Positions 17,495 to 26,638 of a stretch of DNA of 64,000 nt are shown here, in pieces (the first letter of the stretch is position 1; every line of letters starts with the position of its first letter). The notes under the pieces were generated by a model. The model was not told the DNA's origin. It searched no databases and saw only the letters and a list, made by a program, of their open reading frames with translations. Both the position numbers and the translations under genes were made by a program. Source of the stretch: Paraburkholderia domus (GTDB taxonomy: Bacteria; Pseudomonadota; Gammaproteobacteria; Burkholderiales; Burkholderiaceae); the NCBI RefSeq assembly GCF_905220705.1, contig NZ_CAJNAT010000023.1, positions 1-64,000 of the forward strand, written 5' to 3'.

Positions 17495-20400
17495 ATGGAT
17501 ATCGATCAGTGGCTGCATGCATTGGGTCTTGAGCAATACGCACCCGCATTTGCCGGGAACGACATCGATCTCGCGATGCTGGCGCAGCTCGACGACGCGG
17601 ACCTGAAAGAGCTCGGCGTTCTGTCGCTCGGCCACCGCAAGCGCCTGCTGGCCGCGATTGCCGATCACCGCGACGCTGCACTGTGTGCAACGCCGCCCGC
17701 TGTGAATGCGCCCGCAAGCGAGCGCCGGCAAGTCACCATTCTTTTCGCCGATCTGTGTGGTTTTACCGCGCTGTCGCAAACGCTCGATCCTGAAGAGTTG
17801 CGCGAGTTGACGGGTCGCTATACAGCGCTCGTCGATGGGATCGTTCTGGGTTACGGCGGCACGATCGACAAGCACATCGGCGATGCCGTGATGGCCATCT
17901 TCGGTGCACCGCGCGCACACGATACCGATCCCTTGCGCGCGGTGCGTGCCGCGCTGGACATTCATGAGGCACTTAACGCACTGGGCGAGCGCGCGTCACC
18001 TCCGTTAAGGGCGCATGTGGGCATCGCCAGCGGCGAGGTGGTCGCGGGGCCGCTCGAGCGCGCGGACGTTCAGGACTACACGGTGCTCGGCGACTCGGTG
18101 AACCTCGCCGCCCGGCTGGTTGCCGCCGCCGGCCCCGGGGAAACGCTGCTCTCCGAGAGCGTGCATCGCGCGCTGGGCAACGACGTGATGAGCGACGCCG
18201 TCGGCGAGATGCGCTTCAAGGGGATCGACTCGCCAGTGCGCGTGTGGCGTCTGCGCGGTCTCGCCTTTGAACCCGTCATGGCGAGCCGCAGTGTGTTTGT
18301 CGGCCGCAAGGCGGAACTCGAGCAGTTCAAGGGCCTCGCCCGCGCGTGCCTCGAGCAGCGAGCCGGCCACGTCGTCTATGTCCGCGGTGAGGCGGGTATC
18401 GGCAAGACGCGGCTCGTCGACGAGATGCGCCGTTTCGTCGAAACGCTGGGCTTTGCCAGCCACCGTGCCCTCGTGCTGGATTTCGGCATGGGCAAAGGCC
18501 AGGATCCCATTCGCACCGTTGTCGGCAGTCTGCTGGGCTTGCCGCCCGCAGCCGGCTCCGATGCGCGGCACGCGGCCGCCGAACGGTTTGCCACGTCCGG
18601 AGCCGTCGGCCCCGATCAGTTGATGTTTCTCCACGACATCCTCGACCTTGCGCAAACTGGCGAATGGCGCACGCTTTACAACGCGATGGACAACACCGCA
18701 CGCACGCGCGGCAAGCGCACGGTTGCCGCGGCGATCACGCAGGATGTCTGCCGGCGCGGGCCCACCATGATTGTCGTGGAGGACCTTCATTGGGCGGACC
18801 CACAGGTGCTCGGTTATCTGGCCGCCGTCGCCGTAGCGATCGCGAACGGCCCGGGCCTGCTTGTGATGACTTCGCGCGTGGACGGCGATCCGCTCGACGC
18901 GGCATGGCGCGCAGGTTGTCGCGGCACGCCCTTCGCCACGATCGACCTTGGCCCATTGCGCCGCGACGAAGCGCTGAACCTTGCCGGCAGCTTTATCGAT
19001 GCGACCGAACGTGTCGCGCGCGCCTGCATCGAGCGAGCCGGCGGCAACCCGCTGTTCCTCGAACAGCTCCTGCATAACGCCGAAGAAGGCAGTGAGGAGG
19101 CAGTCCCGGCGACGATCCAGAGCCTCGTGCTGGCGCGCATGGACCGGTTGACTTCGCACGACCGCGAGGCGTTCCAGGCTGCCGCGGTCATCGGACAGCG
19201 CTTCGGCCTCCCCTTGCTGCGGCGGCTGATCGATGCACCGGAGTACGTCTGTCACGGGCTTGTCGCCAACGCGCTCGTCTTGCCGGAGGGCGAAGATTTC
19301 CTGTTTGCCCACGCGCTCATCCAGGAGAGTGCGTACTCGACACTGCTGCGGGCACGCCGGCGCGAGTTGCATCGCCGCGCCGCCGACTGGTTTGCGGCGA
19401 CGGACCCCGTGCTGCGCGCCCAGCATCTCGATCGCGCCGAGGACGAGCGGGCGCCACAAGCCTACCTCGACGCCGCGATCGCACAACGTTCGGCCTACTT
19501 TGCCGACGCGGCATTGCGGCTCGTCGAGCGAGGTCTGCAAATCGCGCAAACGGATAGGGATCGCCACGCGCTGATCTGTTTAAGGGGAGAACTCCAGCGA
19601 GATCTCGGCGACATCGCCGCATCGATCTCGACGTACCGTGCGGCGGTGGCTGCCGCTCCGGAAGAAGCAAGTCTCTGTCAGTCCCAGCTTGGGCTCGCCG
19701 AAGGTCTGCGGGTCAGCGAAGGCCTCTCCGAAGCCCTCTCGCTGCTCGACGCGGCGCAGCAAGTGGCGCAACGTCTGGATCAGGTGCCTGAACTCGCGCG
19801 CCTGCATCACCTGCGGGGCAACATCCTCTTTCCGCTTGGCAGGATCGACGATTGTTGCACCGAACATGAGCGCGGCCTCGCCTATGCACGGCGCCTCGGC
19901 TCGCCGGAAGCGGAGGCGCGTGCGCTTGGCGGCCTTGCCGATGCGGCCTACGCGCAGGGGCGCATGCGCACTGCTTTCGAGCACTTTAGCCGCTGCGTTG
20001 CGCTAAGCCGCGAACACGGCTTCGGGCGCATCGAGGTCGCGAATCGTTCGATGGTGGGCTTCAGCAGGATCTACCTCAACGAAGCACGTCCGGCGCACGA
20101 GGACGTCAGCGCCGCTGCACGCGCCGCTGCGCTGGTCGGCCAGCTACGTGCGCAGATGCTGTGCGAGACACTGGGTGCCTTTGCTAGCTACGAATTGGGC
20201 GACATGCAGGCTACGCTCGCCCATCTCGAGCGCGAGACGCAGATCATCCGTCAACTGGGCGCTCGCCGCTTCGAGGCACAAAACATGGAAATTCGGGCGC
20301 GCGTGCTGCTCGCAAACGGCCATCGGCGTGAGGCCGCGGAATTGTTGCGCGAAGCGCTGGCGATTTGCCGCGAGGTGGGCACGCAGTTCAGCGCACCCAA

Positions 20401-20779
20401 GGCGATGAGCGCACTGAGCCGCGCCGTAGAGGACGACGGCGAACGCGCGCGTCTGCTCGCCGAAGGTGCCGACATGCTGGGCCGCGGCGCGGTTGGTCAC
20501 AATCATCTGTGGTTCTATCGCGACGCCATCGAAGCGATGATGTCCGCCGGCGACGCGGCTGGCGCACTGCGCTATGTCACTGCCCTCGAAGACTATACGT
20601 GCGCTGAGCCGCTGCCGTGGGCGGACCTGTTTGCGGCGCGCGGCCGCGCCCTCGCTCGCGCGCAGCAAGACCGTTCTAGTGCAGAAACGCAGTGCGAACT
20701 CCAGCGTGTGCGTACAGCCCTCGTGGAAGCCGGCTTCAACAGCTATCTCCCCGCGGTGGACGCAGCGCTCGCCGCGTAG
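17495..20779 (+). CDS. SAM-domain class III adenylate cyclase with STAND-type ATPase and TPR-like C-terminus
   Basis: A 1094-residue predicted cytoplasmic cyclase. Residues 1-60 are a SAM domain (MDIDQWLHALGLEQYAPAF). About 78-250 is the cyclase homology domain with metal-binding D86 and D130, substrate-specifying K126 and T196, and transition-state N203 and R207. The Lys/Thr pair is the class IIIb pattern, favouring ATP as substrate. About 265-600 is an AAA/STAND ATPase with Walker A GEAGIGKT (298-305) and a Walker B-like IVVEDLHWAD. The rest is helical and repetitive, like TPRs. The start is set at the SAM domain; the Shine-Dalgarno is weak. It is divergent from a cNMP-binding transporter, a possible effector. 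Confidence 0.9.
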   Translation: MDIDQWLHALGLEQYAPAFAGNDIDLAMLAQLDDADLKELGVLSLGHRKRLLAAIADHRDAALCATPPAVNAPASERRQVTILFADLCGFTALSQTLDPEELRELTGRYTALVDGIVLGYGGTIDKHIGDAVMAIFGAPRAHDTDPLRAVRAALDIHEALNALGERASPPLRAHVGIASGEVVAGPLERADVQDYTVLGDSVNLAARLVAAAGPGETLLSESVHRALGNDVMSDAVGEMRFKGIDSPVRVWRLRGLAFEPVMASRSVFVGRKAELEQFKGLARACLEQRAGHVVYVRGEAGIGKTRLVDEMRRFVETLGFASHRALVLDFGMGKGQDPIRTVVGSLLGLPPAAGSDARHAAAERFATSGAVGPDQLMFLHDILDLAQTGEWRTLYNAMDNTARTRGKRTVAAAITQDVCRRGPTMIVVEDLHWADPQVLGYLAAVAVAIANGPGLLVMTSRVDGDPLDAAWRAGCRGTPFATIDLGPLRRDEALNLAGSFIDATERVARACIERAGGNPLFLEQLLHNAEEGSEEAVPATIQSLVLARMDRLTSHDREAFQAAAVIGQRFGLPLLRRLIDAPEYVCHGLVANALVLPEGEDFLFAHALIQESAYSTLLRARRRELHRRAADWFAATDPVLRAQHLDRAEDERAPQAYLDAAIAQRSAYFADAALRLVERGLQIAQTDRDRHALICLRGELQRDLGDIAASISTYRAAVAAAPEEASLCQSQLGLAEGLRVSEGLSEALSLLDAAQQVAQRLDQVPELARLHHLRGNILFPLGRIDDCCTEHERGLAYARRLGSPEAEARALGGLADAAYAQGRMRTAFEHFSRCVALSREHGFGRIEVANRSMVGFSRIYLNEARPAHEDVSAAARAAALVGQLRAQMLCETLGAFASYELGDMQATLAHLERETQIIRQLGARRFEAQNMEIRARVLLANGHRREAAELLREALAICREVGTQFSAPKAMSALSRAVEDDGERARLLAEGADMLGRGAVGHNHLWFYRDAIEAMMSAGDAAGALRYVTALEDYTCAEPLPWADLFAARGRALARAQQDRSSAETQCELQRVRTALVEAGFNSYLPAVDAALAA

Positions 20780-20803
20780 CGGAGGCGTTGAGCTGATGCC
20801 CTC

Positions 20804-21682
20804 CTATCCGGTGATGCGCTCAGTAGTCATCGCTCGCGACAACCCGTGCATCGGCCGCCGCAACGCGACATCAAAGGGATTGGTTTGCGGGCCGATCGCA
20901 TCGGCCTGACGGCGCAGCAATTCCACCACCATCGGCAGGCGGTCGTCGCCGAGACGCGCCGCCAGGGTGCCGACGCTCAAGGCCGCCACCGCCACGCCGG
21001 TGCGGTCCAGAATCGGCACCGCCACGCCCGCCATGCCGTCGAGCACACCACTATTGCGGCCCGCGTAACCCAGTTGGCGCACGCGTTCGATCTCGGTGCG
21101 CAAATACACTTCGTCGAGCACGCCATAGCCGCGAATGCGCGGCACGTTAAAGCGAATGATCTCTTCACGCTCCGCTTCTGGCAGGAAGGCGAGAATCGCC
21201 AGACTCCCCTGACCGACACCCAATGCGACGCGCCCGCCAATATCGCCCGTGAACGAGCGAATCGGAAACGGCCCTTCGCAGATGTCGAGACACACCGCGT
21301 CAAAACTGCTTTTGACCAGCAGGAAAATCGTGTCGCCGAGACTCGCGCACAGCCGCAGCAACGCGGGACGGCATAGCGTGCGCATGCCGCTCGGATTGCC
21401 GGCCTGCGCGGCGAGCGCAAAGAAATCGACACTCAGCCGATAGAGCTTGGAGCTTTCGTCCTGCTCGACGATGCCTTCCGCGATCAGCGCATGAAGAATG
21501 CGGTGCACGGTGCCTTGCGTGAGACCCACCGCCTTCGCGAGACGCGTGACGCGGCCGCCGTCGGGTTGCGCTTCGGATAGCGCGCGAATCACAGCGAAGG
21601 CGCGCTCCAGCATCCCGGGGCCGGGCGCACTGCCTGTTTCGGCCGATGCGGCATCGGCATCTCGTTTGGCGGCAGCATTCAT
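20804..21682 (-). CDS. IclR-family transcriptional regulator
   Basis: A 292-residue regulator. After an Ala-rich leader, residues about 25-85 are a winged helix-turn-helix (TRLAKAVGLTQGTVHRILHAL). About 100-270 is the IclR effector domain, ending with the conserved region around AGVAVPILDRTG. It diverges from the polyamine-type ABC gene, and the 303-base gap between them holds several GGAA/TTCC palindromes that resemble IclR operators. It therefore likely controls the import-and-oxidation operon at 21986-28896, sensing its substrate or a breakdown product. Confidence 0.9.
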   Translation of the reverse strand: MNAAAKRDADAASAETGSAPGPGMLERAFAVIRALSEAQPDGGRVTRLAKAVGLTQGTVHRILHALIAEGIVEQDESSKLYRLSVDFFALAAQAGNPSGMRTLCRPALLRLCASLGDTIFLLVKSSFDAVCLDICEGPFPIRSFTGDIGGRVALGVGQGSLAILAFLPEAEREEIIRFNVPRIRGYGVLDEVYLRTEIERVRQLGYAGRNSGVLDGMAGVAVPILDRTGVAVAALSVGTLAARLGDDRLPMVVELLRRQADAIGPQTNPFDVALRRPMHGLSRAMTTERITG

Positions 21683-21985
21683 CTCTAGCGCTCCAAATTA
21701 TTTCATTGACCGGAACACTATAGAGGGTTTTATCTGTGAATGGAATATTCCCGGCACGCCTGTTCTATTCGCATGTGCTTTTGATTCATAGGGATTTTCC
21801 GAACACCACGCAGCGGAACAGTTCATATCCGTTCCGGCAATTATCTTCCATTCAATGGAATTTTTTTTAATCTTATACCGGCAAACGGAATTTGAAATTG
21901 ACGCCACACAATTTGGCTAGATAGAGTCGGCTCCATCGAGGCAGTAGCCGATTGAACCGGTGTCGATCCATCCAAAGGCCAGATC
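21683..21985. promoter_or_regulatory. Divergent regulatory region with IclR-like palindromes
   Basis: Contains GGAATATTCC (21742-21751, perfect palindrome), CGGAAC-N11-GTTCCG (21814-21836) and TTCCATT-C-AATGGAA (21846-21860, perfect 7-bp arms). All share a GGAA/TTCC half-site. They sit between the IclR gene and the start of the ABC/dehydrogenase operon in a locally AT-rich stretch. This is the most likely operator cluster for the adjacent IclR protein. Confidence 0.6.
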
Positions 21986-23077
21986 ATGTCGTTCCTCACA
22001 CTCACGGACGTAGCGAAATCGTTCGGCGATCTGCAGGCAGTCGCCGACGTGAACCTGTCAGTTGAAAAAGGCGAGTTCGTTTCGCTACTCGGGCCGTCGG
22101 GCTGCGGCAAGACTACGACGCTGCAGATGATCGCGGGTTTCGTCGAAACGACGCGCGGGCGCATCACACTCGACGGCCGCGACATCACGCACATGAAGCC
22201 GAATAAACGCGGCCTCGGCATCGTGTTCCAGAGCTACGCGCTGTTCCCGCATATGAGCGTCGCAGAAAACGTCGGCTTCGGGCTCGAGATGCGCAACGTC
22301 GACAAGGCAGAGCGCAAGGAGCGTGTGCGCGAAGCGCTGGCACTGGTGCGGCTCGACACGCTCGCGCACCGCTTTCCGCGCGAGTTGTCCGGCGGTCAGC
22401 GCCAGCGTGTGGCGCTTGCCCGCGCGATCGTGATCGCGCCGCCCGTGCTGCTGCTCGACGAGCCGATGTCGAACCTCGACGCCAAGCTGCGCGAAGACAT
22501 GCAGTTCGAACTGCGCGCCATTCAACGCAAGATCGGCACGACCACCATCATGGTCACGCACGACCAGTCCGAAGCGCTGTCGATCAGCGACCGCGTGGTG
22601 GTGATGGAAGCCGGCCGCATTACGCAGATCGACACGCCGTACGAAGCTTACGAGCGCCCTGAAAACAGATTCGTCTCACAGTTCATCGGCAAGGCGAACA
22701 TGCTGGCAGGCACGGTGGTGGCGCGTGACGGCGACGCGATCCGCATCGACCTCGGACACGACCTCGCCGAGACCGGCCACACCGCGCAACTGCCGATACG
22801 CGAACGCGTGATCGGCGTCGGCGACGCGGTCACGTTGTGCATCCGCCCTGAAAAGCTGCGCCTGTGCGCGCCGAACGCGGGACGTCTGGCCGCCACCGTG
22901 ACGAGCCGCTTCTTTCTCGGCAGCCAATGGCTGTATCGCGTGGATAGCCGGCTCGGCGAAGTGCTGGTGTGCTGCCAGAACGAAGGCACCGAGCCGCTGC
23001 CGGAAGGCGCGGCGGTCGGCGTCGACTGGAACAGCGAGGCGATCCGCTTCATTCAACAGGATGCGCATCATGGCTAG
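21986..23077 (+). CDS. Polyamine-type ABC transporter ATPase (PotA-like)
   Basis: A 363-residue ATPase with Walker A GPSGCGKTTT (about residues 36-45), signature LSGGQRQRV (near 134), Walker B LLLDEPMSNLDA (near 155), and a C-terminal TOBE regulatory domain (about 275-360). It belongs to the spermidine/putrescine/2-aminoethylphosphonate group of importers. It is the first gene of a tightly overlapping operon; its stop overlaps the next start by 8 bases. Because the operon encodes an amine/imino-acid dehydrogenase, the substrate is probably a nitrogen compound other than a simple polyamine. Confidence 0.92.
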   Translation: MSFLTLTDVAKSFGDLQAVADVNLSVEKGEFVSLLGPSGCGKTTTLQMIAGFVETTRGRITLDGRDITHMKPNKRGLGIVFQSYALFPHMSVAENVGFGLEMRNVDKAERKERVREALALVRLDTLAHRFPRELSGGQRQRVALARAIVIAPPVLLLDEPMSNLDAKLREDMQFELRAIQRKIGTTTIMVTHDQSEALSISDRVVVMEAGRITQIDTPYEAYERPENRFVSQFIGKANMLAGTVVARDGDAIRIDLGHDLAETGHTAQLPIRERVIGVGDAVTLCIRPEKLRLCAPNAGRLAATVTSRFFLGSQWLYRVDSRLGEVLVCCQNEGTEPLPEGAAVGVDWNSEAIRFIQQDAHHG

Positions 23078-23984
23078 TACGCTGCCCGCTTCGAACAACA
23101 ACAGCATGAAGACCGGCGACACGCGCCGTGCCCCTTGGCATGCATTTTTGCCGTTGTGGCTGATGTGCGCGCCGGCTTTCCTGCTGTTTGCAACCCTCGT
23201 GCTGGTGCCGCTCGTGATGACACTGGTGTTGACGTTCTACCGCTTCGATCCGTCGAGCGGCCCGCTCGCGGCATTCCAGTTTGGCAACTACGCGGAAGTG
23301 CTGAAATCGTCGTATTTCCATACGATCTTCCTGCGCACCTTCGGCATCGCCTTTCTGACCACCCTGCTGTGCATCGTGATCGGCACGCCCGAAGCCTACG
23401 TGCTGTCGCGCATGCGCGATCCGTATCGCTCGATGTTCCTGCTGATCATTCTCGCGCCGCTGCTGGTCTCCGTCGTGGTGCGCGCATTCGGTTGGAGCAT
23501 GCTGCTCAACAGCAACGGCCTCGTGAATCAGGCGTTCGGTCTGGTCGGGCTGGGCCCGTACAAGCTCGAATACACCACCTTCGCCATCGTCATTGCACTG
23601 GTGCACGTGATGCTGCCGTTCATGGTGATTCCGGTGTGGACGGCGTTGCAGAAGCTCGACCCGCAAACGGAAAATGCCGCGCTTTCACTGATGGCTTCCC
23701 CCGCCACCACGCTGCGCCGCATCGTGTTGCCGCAACTCACGCCGGGCATTCTGTCGGGCAGCCTGATGGTATTCGGCCTGTCGGCAAGTGCCTTCGCGAT
23801 CCCCGGCCTGCTCGGCGGACGACGTCTGAAAGTTGCCGCCACCGCGGTCTATGACGAATTCCTCGGCTCGCTGAACTGGCCGCTCGGCGCGACCATCGCG
23901 CTCCTGCTGCTGGTCGCGAATCTGATCGTGATGCTCACTTACTACCGGGTTCTGGAACGCAAGTACGCCAGAAGCCTCGGCTGA
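23070..23984 (+). CDS. Polyamine-type ABC transporter permease (PotB-like)
   Basis: A 304-residue inner-membrane subunit with six spans. The EAA loop near the middle reads NAALSLMASPATTLRRI. The start chosen (MASTLPAS) overlaps the ATPase gene by 8 bases; an in-frame ATG three codons earlier is also possible. It pairs with the next gene to form the channel. Confidence 0.9.
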   Translation: MASTLPASNNNSMKTGDTRRAPWHAFLPLWLMCAPAFLLFATLVLVPLVMTLVLTFYRFDPSSGPLAAFQFGNYAEVLKSSYFHTIFLRTFGIAFLTTLLCIVIGTPEAYVLSRMRDPYRSMFLLIILAPLLVSVVVRAFGWSMLLNSNGLVNQAFGLVGLGPYKLEYTTFAIVIALVHVMLPFMVIPVWTALQKLDPQTENAALSLMASPATTLRRIVLPQLTPGILSGSLMVFGLSASAFAIPGLLGGRRLKVAATAVYDEFLGSLNWPLGATIALLLLVANLIVMLTYYRVLERKYARSLG

Positions 23985-24000
23985 CCCTCCCGAGACCATC

Positions 24001-24795
24001 ATGAGAAAAAACGGCCCCATTGCGTTGATTTTCCACACGCTCGTGATTGCGTTCGTGCTCGCGCCACTCGTGATCGTCGTGCTGGTTGCCTTCACGCCCG
24101 ACGAAACGCTCACGCTGCCCACGCACGGCGTATCGCTGCGCTGGTTCCGCGCGATCCTCGATTATCCGGACTTCATCTCGGCGTTCTTCAATAGCCTGAA
24201 GCTCGCGTTTGCCTCGGCGACGCTCTCTTTGATCGTCGCATTGCCTGCCGCTTTGGCGATCGGCCGTGCCCGCTTTCCGGGCCGCGGTTTCCTCAACGGC
24301 CTACTGCTGTCGCCGTTGGTGATTCCCGGCCTCGTACTCGGCATCGCACTGCTGCGCTTCTTCGCGCTAATCGGCGCGACCGGTTCGTTCGCATGGCTCG
24401 TACTCGCGCACATGATCATCATCACACCGTTCGTGATGCGGCTCGTGCTGGCCTCGGTCAGCGGGCTCGACCGCAGCGTCGAACATGCCGCGCACTCGCT
24501 CGGCGCAGACGCGTGGACTACGTTTCGCCGCATCACCTTCCCGATGATTCTGCCGGGCATTACCGGCGGCTGGTTGCTCGCGTTCATCAACAGTTTCGAC
24601 GAACTGACGATGTCGATTTTCGTCACCTCGCCGCAAACCGTCACGCTGCCGGTGCGTATGTACATGTATGCAACCGAATCGATCGACCCGATGATGGCCT
24701 CCGTCTCCGCGCTGGTGATCTTCATCACGGCCGGTGCAATGTTGTTGCTCGATCGCGTATATGGGCTCAACCGGATTCTGATCGGCCAGCACTGA
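24001..24795 (+). CDS. Polyamine-type ABC transporter permease (PotC-like)
   Basis: A 264-residue second permease with the EAA loop EHAAHSLGADAWTTFRRI and six hydrophobic segments. It begins 16 bases after the PotB-like gene and its TGA shares a base with the next ATG (TGATG). This ties the transporter to the dehydrogenase genes at the level of translation. Confidence 0.9.
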   Translation: MRKNGPIALIFHTLVIAFVLAPLVIVVLVAFTPDETLTLPTHGVSLRWFRAILDYPDFISAFFNSLKLAFASATLSLIVALPAALAIGRARFPGRGFLNGLLLSPLVIPGLVLGIALLRFFALIGATGSFAWLVLAHMIIITPFVMRLVLASVSGLDRSVEHAAHSLGADAWTTFRRITFPMILPGITGGWLLAFINSFDELTMSIFVTSPQTVTLPVRMYMYATESIDPMMASVSALVIFITAGAMLLLDRVYGLNRILIGQH

Positions 24796-25208
24796 TGTCT
24801 TCTCCTGCCCTCTCTCCCATGCCGTCGAATTTGCCGTCTTCCGAACCCGCCGCGCCGAAGCGTGATGCGCAATTCGTTCGCGTTGCGGAGACGCAGCGTG
24901 AACCGCTCAGCTTTTTTATCGACGGTCACGAAGTCACTGCGCTACAAGGCGATACGTTGCTCACCGCCGTGTTGATGCATCAGCGTCACGTACGCGAAAG
25001 CGAATTCAGCGGTGCGCCGCGCGCCGGCTTCTGCCTGATCGGCGCTTGCCAGGACTGCTGGATGCGTACCGAAGAAGGCATGCGTCTGCGCGCGTGCTCG
25101 ACGCTGGTCACGCAAGGCATGCGTGTGGTCACGCGGCTCGCTGAGGTTACGTCTCTCGTTGCCCCTGTTGTTGCCTCTGCTGCGATTGCAAACGGAGACA
25201 TTGAATGA
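24795..25208 (+). CDS. [2Fe-2S] small subunit of a flavin dehydrogenase (HcnA/LhpF-like)
   Basis: A 137-residue protein with a ferredoxin-like domain. Cysteines C80, C85, C88 and C101 form C-x4-C-x2-C-x12-C, the [2Fe-2S] pattern. The first ~35 residues are a Pro/Ser/Ala-rich leader. Relatives are the small subunits of hydrogen cyanide synthase (HcnA), opine oxidases and D-hydroxyproline dehydrogenase. The protein should pass electrons between the two flavoprotein subunits encoded next. It is often annotated as a cyanide synthase subunit, which the context here does not support. Confidence 0.87.
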   Translation: MSSPALSPMPSNLPSSEPAAPKRDAQFVRVAETQREPLSFFIDGHEVTALQGDTLLTAVLMHQRHVRESEFSGAPRAGFCLIGACQDCWMRTEEGMRLRACSTLVTQGMRVVTRLAEVTSLVAPVVASAAIANGDIE

Positions 25209-26638
25209 GCAACGAACACCGCGTGGTTATCGTTGGCGCGGGCCCGGCTGGTGTGCGCGCCGCCGAAACGCTGGTTGCGGCCGGGATCAAACCCATTGTG
25301 CTGGATGAAAACGCTCGCTGGGGCGGGCAGATCTATCGTCAGCCGCCCGCGAACGGCGCATTCCAGCGCTCGAAGAAAACGCTCTACGGTTTCGAAGCGC
25401 ACAAAGCCGACGCGGTGCATACGACGATGGCCGCGCTTCTTCCGCACCTCGACTATCGCCCCGACACGCTGGCCTGGGCTTGTGAACCGGGCCGGCTCGA
25501 TACGCTGCACGCGGGACGCGAAATCCGCGTGCCGTTTTCGCACCTGATCATCGCGAGCGGCGCCACCGATCGCGTGCTGCCGGTGCCGGGCTGGACACTG
25601 CCGGGCGTCTACACGCTGGGCGCAGCGCAGGTGGCATTGAAGGCGCAAGGCTGTGCGATCGGTCAACGCGTCGTGCTGGCAGGCACGGGGCCGCTGCTCT
25701 ATCTCGTGGCCTACCAGTACGTGAAAGCCGGCGCGCGGGTGGTGGCCGTCCTCGACACGAGTCCGCTATCGCAGCAGATCGCCGCGGCGCCGAAGCTCGC
25801 GCGGCAACCTGCTACGTTCGCGAAAGGGCTCTATTACGTCGGTTGGTTGAAGATGCGCGGCGTGCGGATCGAACGCGATGTGAGCCTGATCGGCATTCGT
25901 GGCTCGCACGGCGTGAATGCAATTGAATGGCGTTCTTCAACCGACGGCTCGAAGACCGAAACCATCGCGTGTGACGCCGTCGGCATCAGCTTCGGCCTGA
26001 AGCCTGAAACCCAACTCGCCGATCTCGCGGGTTGCCGCTTCCATTTCGACGCGCACAACCGTTGCTGGCTGCCCGAACTGGACGCTGCCGGCCGCAGCTC
26101 CGTACGCGGCATCTATCTGGCGGGCGACGGTGCGGGCATCGCCGGCGCCGACGCCGCCGAACTCGCCGGCCGCCGCACTGCTCTGGCGCTACTCGACGAT
26201 CTCGGCGTCGCGCATCCACGCGGACCAGGGATGCGCGACGCGGCTTCCCTTGACCGCAGCCTGCAACGTATCGCAGTGTTCCGCCAAGGTATCGAAGCGG
26301 CATTTGCGCCGCCCGCAAAATGCGCGGCGCAATGGCCCGACGACATGACCGTGTGCCGCTGCGAAGAAATCGATGCGGGCACCTTGCGGCGCTGCATCCG
26401 CGGTGGCGAAGCGAACGAGATCAATCGCCTGAAAGCCCTCACGCGCGTCGGCATGGGTCGTTGCCAGGGACGCATGTGCGGCGAAGCGGCATTGACGCTG
26501 CTGGCGCAAGAAACCGGCAAACCGCTTGAAGCCGTAGGCCGCTTGCGCAGCCAGCCGCCTGTCAAACCCATTCCGCTATCGCCCGCGATGTATGCCGACG
26601 GCGTCGCCGACATTCCCGAGGAGGCGCGCGATGAGTGA
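25205..26638 (+). CDS. FAD/NAD(P)-binding dehydrogenase subunit with C-terminal BFD-like [2Fe-2S] domain (HcnB/OoxA/LhpE-like)
   Basis: A 477-residue protein. The N-terminal FAD-binding GAGPAGVRAAE begins near residue 10, and a second Rossmann motif GTGPLLYL lies near residue 160. A C-terminal bacterioferritin-associated-ferredoxin-like segment has a CRCEE motif near residue 383 and GRCQGRMC near 420, giving four cysteines for a [2Fe-2S] centre. It overlaps the preceding gene by 4 bases and the next by 8. As in opine oxidases and D-hydroxyproline dehydrogenase, it should act in a heterotrimer that oxidises an imported amino compound and feeds electrons to the respiratory chain. Confidence 0.88.
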   Translation: MSNEHRVVIVGAGPAGVRAAETLVAAGIKPIVLDENARWGGQIYRQPPANGAFQRSKKTLYGFEAHKADAVHTTMAALLPHLDYRPDTLAWACEPGRLDTLHAGREIRVPFSHLIIASGATDRVLPVPGWTLPGVYTLGAAQVALKAQGCAIGQRVVLAGTGPLLYLVAYQYVKAGARVVAVLDTSPLSQQIAAAPKLARQPATFAKGLYYVGWLKMRGVRIERDVSLIGIRGSHGVNAIEWRSSTDGSKTETIACDAVGISFGLKPETQLADLAGCRFHFDAHNRCWLPELDAAGRSSVRGIYLAGDGAGIAGADAAELAGRRTALALLDDLGVAHPRGPGMRDAASLDRSLQRIAVFRQGIEAAFAPPAKCAAQWPDDMTVCRCEEIDAGTLRRCIRGGEANEINRLKALTRVGMGRCQGRMCGEAALTLLAQETGKPLEAVGRLRSQPPVKPIPLSPAMYADGVADIPEEARDE

